From Methanoplanus sp. FWC-SCC4 (lineage in GTDB: Archaea; Halobacteriota; Methanomicrobia; Methanomicrobiales; Methanomicrobiaceae), in NCBI RefSeq assembly GCF_032878975.1, contig NZ_CP043875.1, forward strand, positions 2,100,370 through 2,164,369: DNA of 64,000 bases, read 5' to 3'. Both the position numbers and the translations under genes were made by a program. Shown here one piece after another: positions 18,045 through 26,486 of the stretch. Each line of letters opens with the position of its first letter. The stretch's first letter is position 1. The notes under the pieces are model-generated. The model saw only the letters and a list, made by a program, of their open reading frames with translations. It was not told the origin of the DNA and did not search any database.

Positions 18045-19205
18045 ATGCAGGAAAAGGGGGACATATATAAAATAATATTTGAGCATGCCAAAACCGGCCT
18101 TTTACTCATTGACAGGGAAAGCACGGTAATCGCCGCAAACAGGGTTTTTTGTCAGACGACAGGATATTCAGAAGATGAGATAGAGGGAAATATAAAATGG
18201 ATGGATTTTATCCATAAAGATGAAATTCCGCATCTAATGGATGTTTACAAAAAAATATATGAAACCAAAAAAGCGGATGACACAATATATGAATATAAAG
18301 TCGTTAAAAAAGACGGAAGCCTTATAGATGCCGCAACCACCGTCTCCTTTGACCCGGAAAGCCAGAATCTTATTGCAACATTCCTCGATATTACAGAAAA
18401 GAAAAATATCACACAGGCACTAAGACGCCGTGACAATATACTTGATGCAATTAATTTTGCATCAAACCAGTTCCTCAAATCTCATTCATGGGAGGAGAAT
18501 ATGCCTGAAATACTTGCCAGACTTGGAGAGGCAACAGGCGTTTCAAGGATATATTGCTTTAAAAACGCTGATAATGAAAAAAAGGGCAAAATCCTGATGA
18601 ATGAGATATTTGAATGGGTAAGGAATGAAAGCCTCGCACAGATCAGGAACAAAAAGATGCAGGGCCTCTCCTACAGGGAAGCAAATGTTGAGAGGTGGGA
18701 AAAGGTCCTGAAAAGAGGTGAAATTATCTATGCAGACATCGGAACCGTGGATGCCGGAGAACGTGAAAACATGGAGCTCCTTAAGGTAAAATCCTCGGTA
18801 GTCGCACCGATATTTCTAAACGGGAGATGGTGGGGATTCGTGGGATTTGACGAATCAGAATCCGACAGAATCTGGTCAGAAGCGGAAATAGATGCTCTCG
18901 GCGCAGCAGCAGGCCTTATAGGTTCTGCAATTTACAAACAGGAGAGCTACGAAGCCTTAACCGCATATATCACCGAGTCTGCACTCAGGTTAAAGGAGCC
19001 TGTGAAAATCATAACGGATAACCTTGAAGAGATTAAAAATGAACTTGAGGAAGGCACAATCTCAAAAGAGAACATAAGCGGGCAGATCAGCGTACAGATT
19101 GTCAACCTGAACCAGATTCTTGAAAACCTGAGAATGCTTAACCGGTCTATTGCTCAAAGAAGAAGCGAAATACCAAACTCATACAGGGAATTCATATCAA
19201 AATAG
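18045..19205 (+). CDS. PAS-GAF sensor protein without a kinase domain
   Basis: 386 residues, soluble. An N-terminal PAS domain spans about residues 8-125 (LLIDRESTVIAANRVFCQTTGY; ending in the FLDITEKK S-box linker). A GAF domain follows at about 135-305 (VVAPIFLNGRWWGFVGFDESE). The last 80 residues are helical, recalling a dimerisation bundle, but there is no H-box and no HATPase domain. It probably senses a ligand or redox state and passes the signal by contact. The next gene begins 10 bp after its stop, which points to a two-gene operon with the RecA-fold protein. Confidence 0.85.
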   Translation: MQEKGDIYKIIFEHAKTGLLLIDRESTVIAANRVFCQTTGYSEDEIEGNIKWMDFIHKDEIPHLMDVYKKIYETKKADDTIYEYKVVKKDGSLIDAATTVSFDPESQNLIATFLDITEKKNITQALRRRDNILDAINFASNQFLKSHSWEENMPEILARLGEATGVSRIYCFKNADNEKKGKILMNEIFEWVRNESLAQIRNKKMQGLSYREANVERWEKVLKRGEIIYADIGTVDAGERENMELLKVKSSVVAPIFLNGRWWGFVGFDESESDRIWSEAEIDALGAAAGLIGSAIYKQESYEALTAYITESALRLKEPVKIITDNLEEIKNELEEGTISKENISGQISVQIVNLNQILENLRMLNRSIAQRRSEIPNSYREFISK

Positions 19206-19215
19206 GCAGGCAAGA

Positions 19216-19776
19216 ATGTTTCTTAAAGAAAATCCGGACGGAAAGGCACAGATTTACCTTGTTTTGTCTTCACCAAAAAGAGTTAAGGAGAACAACATAA
19301 ATCTCATCAGGGAAGTATTAAAAGAAGGCGAAAAAGTCCTCATAATAAGTATTAACCAGCCTGCACAGTATCTTTATGAACTTTATATGTCCAGAGGAAT
19401 ACCGCTCGAAAATGTTCTGTTCATTGATGCCATCACCAAATATGCAATGGGAAAACCCGGCGACGGAATTCCAAACTGTAAATATTTAAACAGCCCGGGT
19501 GATCTTACCTCCCTTTCAATTGCGGTTTCGGAGTCCCTTAAAGAAAACCAAAACCAGAAAATATACCTACTCATGGACTCTGTAAATGCAATGCTCATAT
19601 ACCTCCCATCTGCAAGTATCACAAAATTTTTTCACTTCCTAACAAGTAAACTTAAAATTATGAACCTTTCCGGAATATACCTGGCAATTGAGGGTGGTCT
19701 TGACCCGATGATTTTTTCACAGCTGACTGCATTTTCAGATGCTGTTATAGATCTTGAAAAAGAACAACCAGAATAA
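19216..19776 (+). CDS. RecA/KaiC-fold protein lacking Walker A, partner of PAS-GAF sensor
   Basis: 187 residues from the ATG at 19216, chosen because it lies just past the preceding stop and follows a GGCAGG site; a longer frame from 19150 overlaps the previous gene. The order of strands and helices resembles KaiC/RecA-type P-loop proteins: IYLVLSSPKR at the usual P-loop strand but no GxxxxGKT, VLIISINQPAQYLYELYMSRGI, a Walker B-like strand KIYLLMDSVNAMLIYL, and a last strand AVIDLEKEQ. Comparable Walker-less proteins in methanogens and haloarchaea sit beside sensors (DUF7504-like). It is probably a signal output or adaptor protein rather than an ATPase. Confidence 0.65.
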   Translation: MFLKENPDGKAQIYLVLSSPKRVKENNINLIREVLKEGEKVLIISINQPAQYLYELYMSRGIPLENVLFIDAITKYAMGKPGDGIPNCKYLNSPGDLTSLSIAVSESLKENQNQKIYLLMDSVNAMLIYLPSASITKFFHFLTSKLKIMNLSGIYLAIEGGLDPMIFSQLTAFSDAVIDLEKEQPE

Positions 19777-19818
19777 TCCGGTACGCCAAAAATTGTCTGA
19801 AGATTTTTTAATTTTCAT

Positions 19819-20358
19819 CTATTCATTATAATGTTCAATCCTCCGGATTAAATGACCCATAACCTGTTCAATAAGAGGTATGTGATCATAAGGAGATGAG
19901 GTATACGCCGCAGCATAACACATTATAAGTGCATTGTCAAGACTGAATTCATCGGGAACTTTCAGATTTTTATCATTCATTTCAATTGCAAGAAAATCTT
20001 TTTCTGATTCATCAAATAAACACCCGCAGCTTTTCGCCTGACTGTCAGGTACTGCTGATTTCAAAGGATCTTCCCCTTCCCAGTCAAATTCAGACCGGAT
20101 TGATTTTTGTGAGGGGCTGAGCAAAACAGCACTGTCAATTACAATAGAGACAGCACGGAGCAGAATTTTTGGAGCCTTTTTATTTTCAAGGGTCAATAAC
20201 GCCTTTTTGCCGCTTTCAATCGTACGATCATATAACCCTGACCTGTAACCTATAAGCATTGACGCAATTGTATGTCCCGATCTTTCACTTACGCCTGAGA
20301 AAACAGGAGTCATTCGTCTGATGTAATCATCAAGATATTCTTCAGAATTCTTATTCAC
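19819..20358 (-). CDS. Conserved hypothetical protein, helical
   Basis: 179 residues, not recognised. No signal peptide or membrane segment is seen. The sequence looks helical at both ends (LDDYIRRMTPVFSGVSERSG; LIEQVMGHLIRRIEHYNE), with a polar middle region that contains a CGC pair near residue 110. It lies on the minus strand behind the response regulator (138 bp gap) and converges on the PAS-GAF/RecA-like pair. This location suggests a signalling accessory role, by context only. Confidence 0.55.
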   Translation of the reverse strand: MNKNSEEYLDDYIRRMTPVFSGVSERSGHTIASMLIGYRSGLYDRTIESGKKALLTLENKKAPKILLRAVSIVIDSAVLLSPSQKSIRSEFDWEGEDPLKSAVPDSQAKSCGCLFDESEKDFLAIEMNDKNLKVPDEFSLDNALIMCYAAAYTSSPYDHIPLIEQVMGHLIRRIEHYNE

Positions 20359-20496
20359 AAAATCACCGGATTAAGAGATGTATGAATTCTTTTTTTGCTC
20401 TATAATCATTAAAGGTTTAGTAAAAAAATCGGATGATTGTTTCCGGACTTTTTAGTCTTAATAATTTAGCCGGGTATCTCATTACAGATATTTTGT

Positions 20497-21021
20497 TCAT
20501 GACCTGATCGGAAACGGATATTCATATGCTTCAGCTACTAATTTTTTGAATGAATTTAATGCAAAGGCGTTGAGACACAGATTGAATAAAATTTTTCTCT
20601 CTTCTTCACTCTCATGTTCATCGAAGGCATCTTCAACAATTCTCAAAACCCTGCTCCTCTGCATATACGCTGATTTTATAATATTTTCAAGTGTCCCGGA
20701 CTTCACAGGTTTTTGTATATAACCGTCAGCCAAAAAACCCTTTTCAATTATTTTTTCACGGGTGCAGGTTTCTGATTCCATCATTAAAACAGATATGCCC
20801 GCTGTTTTTGGATTTTTCTTAATTTTTGCAAGTATCTCCCAGCTGTCACAGGGTTCCATACACGTGTCAAGAAGAATAATATCCGGATTTAGATCATTTA
20901 TTTTGTAAAAACACTCATCTCCGCCATATACAGCATCACATTCGTAACCCGAATGAGTTAAAAAATTACAATAAAGATTCGCAAGAACTTTTGTATCATC
21001 TACAATTAATATGCCCGCCAT
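20497..21021 (-). CDS. Single-domain response regulator with C-terminal extension
   Basis: 174 residues. A receiver domain covers about residues 1-120: acidic pocket Asp8/Asp9 (LIVDDTK), phospho-acceptor Asp52 (IILLDTCME), and the conserved Lys in GYIQKPV. The switch Thr/Ser normally found after strand 4 (as in VIMLTA) is replaced, since the sequence reads SVLMMESE, so its signalling switch may differ. The 50-residue tail is helical and not a known DNA-binding domain. It may act on other proteins, as CheY-like or Spo0F-like regulators do. No kinase is adjacent. Confidence 0.85.
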   Translation of the reverse strand: MAGILIVDDTKVLANLYCNFLTHSGYECDAVYGGDECFYKINDLNPDIILLDTCMEPCDSWEILAKIKKNPKTAGISVLMMESETCTREKIIEKGFLADGYIQKPVKSGTLENIIKSAYMQRSRVLRIVEDAFDEHESEEERKILFNLCLNAFALNSFKKLVAEAYEYPFPIRS

Positions 21022-21430
21022 AGAAGATCACACTCAGATAGCTCCAGATTTTTTATAATCATTAATTTTTGAACAACTTTAAACCAGGGAAATAACCCAG
21101 GATACGGGGGAAATGCTGTTTTTAGCAGGACATTATAAACCCGTGATTATTATGAGATCTGATTTTAGTAACACATAATTTAATTTATGTATTACTATCT
21201 GTTACTTATTAATGTTTCCACACATAGGAGATGATCTCCACCCCCCACATACATCAAAGCAATTACATTAATTATTACTCGATGTTAAATAAAACTATCT
21301 GATGCCCAATACATAATAAAACAGAACTCATTAATAGTCAAAATGGCCGGTTATATGAAGAGAAATTTACAAAGAAATATGCAGAAAACCGTTTCTGAAA
21401 ATATCAGAAAAAATGAAAAAGTATAATTTT
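21022..21430. other. Gene-free AT-rich interval
   Basis: 409 bp without a supported gene. The only structure I see is a perfect 13-bp palindrome, GGAGATGATCTCC at 21227-21239, followed by a C-run. It may be a protein-binding site. The rest holds the upstream region of the response regulator on the left and the 3' end of the permease on the right. Confidence 0.5.
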
Positions 21431-22372
21431 TCAGATTAATGCATAAGCCTGAAAGATCAGGCCGGCAATTATGGCGGTCATAATCACAAATCCTACAAAA
21501 ACCGCAAGAAGTTTTTTTTCAAATATTGAAGACAGTATTGTGACTTCAGGAATACTTGCACCCGCACCCCCTATAATCAGGGCCATAACCGCACCCGTTC
21601 CCATACCTTTCCCGATAAGTGCCGTTCCTATCGGAATAATTGTTTCCGCACGGATGTACATCGGGATTCCAATCAGTGCTGCCAGAGGAATTGCTAACGG
21701 ATTGTCCGGCCCTGCAATTGCGATAATCAGATCTTCGGGGACAAAACCATAAATGAACGCCCCGATGCCTGCACCGAGTAAAAGATATAAAAATACATGC
21801 CTGAAAAGACCGTATGAAAATCTGGCAGCGTTTTTTATCTTTAAAAGATTATTTCCTGTTCTTTTTTCAGATTCAATTTTTGAAGATTCACAGGAACAGC
21901 ATGAACATGAACCGGAATCACTGAAAATTTTTTCTTTCAGGTAACTCTCAAATCCTGCTTTTTCAACTATCATGCCCATAAGGGAAGTCGCAAAAAATGT
22001 AAAGACAGCATAAACCGCTGTCTGATAGAGACCAATCATTGCAATGAGAAGCCCCAGAATAATCGGATTTAACAGAGGGGAGGCAAAAAGAAATGCCATG
22101 CAGGCACCAAAAGGAACACCTGCCTTTAACAGACCGGTTAGTATCGGAATCGTGGAGCATGAACAAAAAGGAGTTATCGCACCAAATGCAGAACCAAAAA
22201 AATATGAAAATTTCTTTCTTTTCCCGGACAGAACCCCTTTAATTTTCTCCTCAGGAATATATTCCTGCAAAAGTCCTGTCAGGAATGATACGACCAAAAA
22301 CAGAATCACCAGTTCGATTATTATTGTCAGAAAAAAATCAGATGCAATCTGAAGACTGTTTATTGTGTCCAT
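21431..22372 (-). CDS. ArsP/DUF318-type permease
   Basis: 313 residues, about eight membrane segments. The TPFCSCSTIP motif near residues 66-75 is typical of this permease family, which includes organoarsenical exporters (ArsP) and related metal or sulfur permeases. A cytoplasmic loop near residues 150-165 carries a tight cysteine cluster (SCSCCSCESS), probably a metal or metalloid site. GAITPF and SPLLNP are also conserved. A perfect palindrome lies 12 bp ahead of the start. The ArsR-type regulator at 3.4 kb is a reasonable but unproven controller. Substrate not certain. Confidence 0.85.
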   Translation of the reverse strand: MDTINSLQIASDFFLTIIIELVILFLVVSFLTGLLQEYIPEEKIKGVLSGKRKKFSYFFGSAFGAITPFCSCSTIPILTGLLKAGVPFGACMAFLFASPLLNPIILGLLIAMIGLYQTAVYAVFTFFATSLMGMIVEKAGFESYLKEKIFSDSGSCSCCSCESSKIESEKRTGNNLLKIKNAARFSYGLFRHVFLYLLLGAGIGAFIYGFVPEDLIIAIAGPDNPLAIPLAALIGIPMYIRAETIIPIGTALIGKGMGTGAVMALIIGGAGASIPEVTILSSIFEKKLLAVFVGFVIMTAIIAGLIFQAYALI

Positions 22373-22383
22373 AAATAACCACT

Positions 22384-22407
22384 TTGTTTCAAATTATTTT
22401 GAAACAA
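22384..22407. promoter_or_regulatory. Perfect palindromic operator before the ArsP-type permease
   Basis: Two 10-bp arms, TTGTTTCAAA and TTTGAAACAA, are separated by TTAT. The site lies 12-35 bp upstream of the permease ATG, where RNA polymerase would begin. Symmetric AT-rich sites with a TTCAAA half are common for ArsR-family dimers. Confidence 0.7.
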
Positions 22408-22482
22408 TAATTGAATGCAGAAGTATTAATGCTTTTTTAATGGACCCTGAACAAAAAATAAAAATTGGCAGTTATATGAGGA

Positions 22483-22926
22483 TCAGTTCTTTCCTGATTT
22501 TTTTGATTTCCCTTCTGTTGCACCGGGGATACAGTCAAGTGAAGGAATGTAGGGCTTTATGTCAATAACAGGAGTGTTGTCTATAGCATCAAGACCCGCA
22601 ATCATTATTTTCCCGGAATCCACGGAAATAATTCTCCCGATATCAAAGCCGACAGGATTTGGCCTGTTAGGTGAACGGGTAGTAAATACCGGTTTTTCCT
22701 GATCAGAATACGGTGGCTTTGCAAAAAGGAGATCTCTTTTTGCCTGGTCAAACCACAAAAGAACAATAAGATGGCTGACCTCCCTGTAATCACCAAGCCC
22801 TTTTTGATATTCTTCAAATATTTCAATTACCATCTCTTCGGAGTCTTTGTTTCTCCCCTGTGAGGGAGCCTGTTCTTTAGTCAGATAAGGGGATTTCACA
22901 ACCCCGATAGGAACAATATCATACAT
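22483..22926 (-). CDS. trmO: tRNA (N6-threonylcarbamoyladenosine37-N6)-methyltransferase TrmO
   Basis: 147 residues from the ATG at 22926; an upstream ATG would add seven hydrophobic residues that do not fit the family. The protein begins MYDIVPIGVVKSPY, as TrmO/TsaA-like proteins do, and contains the hallmark TRSPNRPNPVGFDIGRI near residues 80-96 and the later LDAIDNTPVIDIKPY. The beta-barrel enzyme uses SAM to methylate t6A37 of some tRNAs. It is on the same strand as the permease but 110 bp upstream, with separate regulation likely. Confidence 0.9.
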   Translation of the reverse strand: MYDIVPIGVVKSPYLTKEQAPSQGRNKDSEEMVIEIFEEYQKGLGDYREVSHLIVLLWFDQAKRDLLFAKPPYSDQEKPVFTTRSPNRPNPVGFDIGRIISVDSGKIMIAGLDAIDNTPVIDIKPYIPSLDCIPGATEGKSKKSGKN

Positions 22927-23236
22927 AACAATCAACAGAAAAAACAATTTTTTTTATTATGCATTACATCACCATCAGGAAATAAAAAGCAGTGCCCGAT
23001 CATTGAAACAGAAAGTATAATATAGTAATTTTTAATTCATTTACAGCCTGGGACAGATCAATTACCCGGATTATATGAAAAACTTTCATTTATAGGAAAA
23101 TTATATATCTCTGAATTGAGAGGAAGGTAAATGAAATGCTAAAAAGATACAGGGGAAAATTTATCGATACATGGATATCATGCCTGACTCCTGACAAATG
23201 AAATAACTGATTTAAGGAGGATTTGCTGTATAAATT
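22927..23236. other. Divergent intergenic region between trmO and the receiver-PAS gene
   Basis: 310 bp, very AT-rich, with no supported gene. AAGGAGG at 23214-23220 precedes the next ATG (23237) by 16 bases, unusually far for a ribosome binding site. An in-frame stop just before 23237 excludes an earlier start for the receiver protein, so either the spacing is real or the RBS is not used. Confidence 0.45.
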
Positions 23237-24385
23237 ATGGTTTCATCAAAAGTGCTGATTGTGGACGATGACATAATTACCGCAATGGGGCTTGAGAGTT
23301 CACTAAAGAGAATGGGATATGACGTAATTACAATAGTTACAACAGGTGAAGAGGCTGTAAATGCGGCCGATGAGAAAAAACCTGACGTGGTTATTATGGA
23401 TATAAATCTCAAAGATGAAATGGAGGGTGTTTTTGCTGCCGAAAAAATCACTTCCAAATACAATATTCCTGTAATCTTCCTGACCGCTCATTCAAAAGAT
23501 GATATTTTAAAAAGAGCCCTGAAATCAAAGCCGTACGGTTACCTGAACAAACCCGTAAGGCCAATAGAGATTAAATCAACAATTGAGACAATCATAAATA
23601 AACACAGAGCAATAGAAGCAGAAAAAGAACTTTTTAAAAGCGAAAGAAAGCACAAATCACTTTTTGAAAATATGCCACAGGGCATCCTCTATATATCAGC
23701 CGGAGATATGACAATAACAGACCTCAACCCTGCCGCTGAAAATATTATAGGCTATAAAAAAGAGGAAATGGTAAATAAAAATTATCTGGAAATATTCACA
23801 GGCACCTTCTCTGAAGACGGGGAATTTTATTCTCCGGAAAATCATCCGTCCTTTAAATCCCTCCGTTCCGGAGATAAATTTGTTGAAATAATCGGATTTC
23901 CGGGTAAAAATTCAAAAGGAAAAAAATGGATAGCTGTAACTGCCATTCCGGAAGATGAAAAAGGGTGTAATGATCAAAAACAGATTTTTGTTACTTTTGA
24001 GGACATTACAGAGAAAAAGATTGCAGAAGAGAGATTTTTAAAAGCTTTTGAGCTTTTTCCAAACGCTGTTGCAATAATTGATATTGAAAACAAAAAAATT
24101 ATTGAAGTGAATAATGTCTTTTTAAAAAATATGGGATATAAGAAAGATCAAATCGTTGGAAAAACCTTATCCGAAATTGAACTTTTTGCAGACAAAAACG
24201 AAAAGATGGCATTTTTAAATGAATTTAAAGAAAAAGGGACAATTAAGGATATGCCTGTAAAAGCTCTCACTTTCTCCGGCAGAATACGGAACGGATACAT
24301 CTCTTCTGAAAAAATTCTAGTAAATAATGTAGCTCACCTCCTCATGACAATTATTGAGGACAGGGAAAATTTCTGGGCTTTTTAG
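23237..24385 (+). CDS. Receiver-PAS-PAS signalling protein
   Basis: 382 residues. The receiver domain (1-125) has Asp10-12, the phospho-acceptor Asp55 (VVIMDINLKD), the switch Thr in VIFLTAHS and the Lys of LNKPVRP. PAS 1 spans about 135-265 (ITDLNPAAENIIGY; ending FEDITEKK) and PAS 2 about 270-380 (FPNAVAIIDIENKKIIEVNNVFLKNMGY). There is no kinase or output domain after the second PAS, which ends close to the C-terminus. Such proteins in Methanomicrobiales may act as intermediates between histidine kinases. The start is set by an in-frame stop immediately upstream. Confidence 0.9.
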   Translation: MVSSKVLIVDDDIITAMGLESSLKRMGYDVITIVTTGEEAVNAADEKKPDVVIMDINLKDEMEGVFAAEKITSKYNIPVIFLTAHSKDDILKRALKSKPYGYLNKPVRPIEIKSTIETIINKHRAIEAEKELFKSERKHKSLFENMPQGILYISAGDMTITDLNPAAENIIGYKKEEMVNKNYLEIFTGTFSEDGEFYSPENHPSFKSLRSGDKFVEIIGFPGKNSKGKKWIAVTAIPEDEKGCNDQKQIFVTFEDITEKKIAEERFLKAFELFPNAVAIIDIENKKIIEVNNVFLKNMGYKKDQIVGKTLSEIELFADKNEKMAFLNEFKEKGTIKDMPVKALTFSGRIRNGYISSEKILVNNVAHLLMTIIEDRENFWAF

Positions 24386-24542
24386 ATTTGATTAAGCCAA
24401 AATAAGATTAAAATATGCTATTTTAAAAAGACCTGCATGAGATTTATCTTTCAGGCACTTCTTTTAATAAAGCAGAACTGATTTCCCAAAAGATAAGAGG
24501 ATTTTATTTTATATTTTTTAAATTTAGATTTTTTTAATCTGC

Positions 24543-26171
24543 TTAGCCTCTTTTCCTGCTGCAATATAAAATTACAACAAAAATTCCCAATACTATAATA
24601 TTTATTCCAAATCCCGGTGCTGCGGTTGGTTCTGTATATGGTTTCATAGCAACAGAAACTGTTGAAGTGCCCCCCGCAGAGACGGTAACTTTTCCGTGAG
24701 AGTCACCATATCCGTCAAGTTTCAGCATAACCTGATGCTCGCCTGCGGTAACGCCGCTTATTTGAACAGGAGTTATCCCTTTATAGACATCGTCTATGTA
24801 AACCCCTGCACCCTCCGGATCAGATGTGACAGAAACTGAACCTGTAAGCGGCTCTGTGAACGGGACAAGTACTGCATGCACCCATGCTGTTTGTCCGCTG
24901 CTGACGCTTGTCTGTACTTCATAATCACGATATCCTGTTTTTTCAACAGATATTGTGTATGTTCCGGGATTAAGAGTTAATGCATACGACCCCTGAGTGC
25001 CCTGTTCTCCTGTAAGTCCCATGTAACGCCCGTCAAGATAGACTTCCGCTTCTCCGGGTTCTGATGTTACTCTCACATATCCCTTGTTTGAACCTGCGAC
25101 AGGGACGAGACGTGCATGAACCGTCATGACAGCATTTTTCTTTACAAATTGGGTCCCTTTCCATTCGGAATAACCCGAAGCCGTGACTTTTATGTCATGA
25201 TTTCCAACTACAAGATTTTTTACGGTTACAGTTGAGAGGCCTCTGTATATTTCATCAATATAAACACCGGCACCGGCGGGATCTGATGAAACTGAGAGTG
25301 TCCCGTATTCTGTCTCTGTCTGAAGAGTGTATTCCCTTGTAAGCGTCTGCCCGGTTGAGATGAATATATTCTCGTTAATTTCACGATAACCACTTTTTGC
25401 GATCTGAAGGGCATGTGATCCCGGTTTTAATGAGGCTGTTAAAGGTGTTGATCCTTTGAAATTCCTGTCTACATATACACTTGCACCGGAAGGATTTGAA
25501 TAGACAGTAAGTTGTCCGTTTGTTGAGGGTTCAGGCTGAAGTGTCAGATATGTATTAACGGTCTGTCCGGCTGAGGGAGGCAAAGGAAGGTTTTGTGACA
25601 CTGAAATATATCCGGATTTGGAGACTGTCACTTTATTGTATGGTGTTGAACCGACTGTGTATTCTACGGTTAACTGCCCGTTTTTGGTTGTTCCTTTTAG
25701 TAGTCCGTCAAAATAGACATTTGCGTTGTCAAGATTGCAGTGTACTACATACCAGCCGATTCCGGGTTCGGGTGTGGGTGTCACTGTCGGAGGAGCAGTT
25801 GTCGGTACAGGAGTTTGTGTCATTGTAGGAGTTGGAGTCTCCGTTTCTGTCGGGGTCTTTACAGGCTCAAGTGTTACAGATATCCCGCTCTGCTCACCAG
25901 GAGAGAGGGTTACTGATTCTGTTTTTGATTCATAGCCGGTTTTTGAGACAGTTATCTCATGTGTTCCGGATTCTATTTCATAGCCGGTTATAGGAGTATT
26001 GCCAATATCTCTTCCGTCGATTGCAACATTTGCAGCGGAGGGATCCGATGTTATTGTTATATAACCCGTTACAGGGAGGACTGTTGCGTTGTCTTCCGCC
26101 AGTACGGGGGATGAAAGAAGTAATATGAAATAAACAAGTATTAGTGCCAGCTGGAGTTTTTTCACATACAT
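24543..26171 (-). CDS. Secreted PEGA-repeat surface protein with PGF-CTERM-like tail
   Basis: 542 residues. A signal peptide (LILVYFILLLSSPVLA) precedes a first PEGA domain (YITITSDPSAANVAIDG). A Thr/Pro-rich linker (about 108-140) comes next, then about five more PEGA-like units, each with a (V/I)xSxPxxAxVYxDxxxxGxTP core. The C-terminus is PGFG, a hydrophobic stretch and RKRG, the layout of a PGF-CTERM sorting signal cut by archaeosortase, so the protein is probably lipid-anchored at the cell surface. PEGA domains are beta modules tied to cell-surface structures. It is related to the PEGA protein at the right edge of the window. Confidence 0.9.
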   Translation of the reverse strand: MYVKKLQLALILVYFILLLSSPVLAEDNATVLPVTGYITITSDPSAANVAIDGRDIGNTPITGYEIESGTHEITVSKTGYESKTESVTLSPGEQSGISVTLEPVKTPTETETPTPTMTQTPVPTTAPPTVTPTPEPGIGWYVVHCNLDNANVYFDGLLKGTTKNGQLTVEYTVGSTPYNKVTVSKSGYISVSQNLPLPPSAGQTVNTYLTLQPEPSTNGQLTVYSNPSGASVYVDRNFKGSTPLTASLKPGSHALQIAKSGYREINENIFISTGQTLTREYTLQTETEYGTLSVSSDPAGAGVYIDEIYRGLSTVTVKNLVVGNHDIKVTASGYSEWKGTQFVKKNAVMTVHARLVPVAGSNKGYVRVTSEPGEAEVYLDGRYMGLTGEQGTQGSYALTLNPGTYTISVEKTGYRDYEVQTSVSSGQTAWVHAVLVPFTEPLTGSVSVTSDPEGAGVYIDDVYKGITPVQISGVTAGEHQVMLKLDGYGDSHGKVTVSAGGTSTVSVAMKPYTEPTAAPGFGINIIVLGIFVVILYCSRKRG

Positions 26172-26486
26172 ATGTATCGTGCAGAGTTAGGAGTTTATGT
26201 ATATAATAATAGTTCTAAAATAAATTTTGGTTTGAGTGAATGATTATATCCCGGAGCAATTGAGTATAAAATAAAAATAAAGGCTAAACTTTTACTAAAA
26301 AACAAGTTTAATTATTAGAATCTAATTTTAAATCAATGGCCAAATGATGTTTAAAAGCTGATTAAAAAACATTTCAAGGAATATTTTTGATCATTATTTT
26401 TTACAGCCGGATGTGCTGATTTGTTTTGAATTTTTTATAAATAGGAGTTCATTTAAACATATAACAAGAATATGAGTTGATATCCT
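26172..26486. other. Divergent promoter region between PEGA gene and glycan cassette
   Basis: 315 bp without a gene. It holds a minus-strand TATA-like sequence (ATTATATACATA, near 26200) for the PEGA gene and a plus-strand one (TTTTATAAATAG, near 26435) for the glycosyltransferase gene, about 50 bp before its ATG. Nothing else is evident. Confidence 0.5.

Noticed and set aside
18028-18045. TATA-like AAAATATAT directly before the PAS-GAF start
   Set aside because: It is only about 10 bp from the ATG, so transcription would begin inside the gene; the box at 17726 is a better promoter candidate.
17490-24400. Defence island beside the CRISPR array
   Set aside because: The genes are sensors, regulators, a permease and TrmO. 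No cas, restriction, toxin-antitoxin or nuclease gene is seen.
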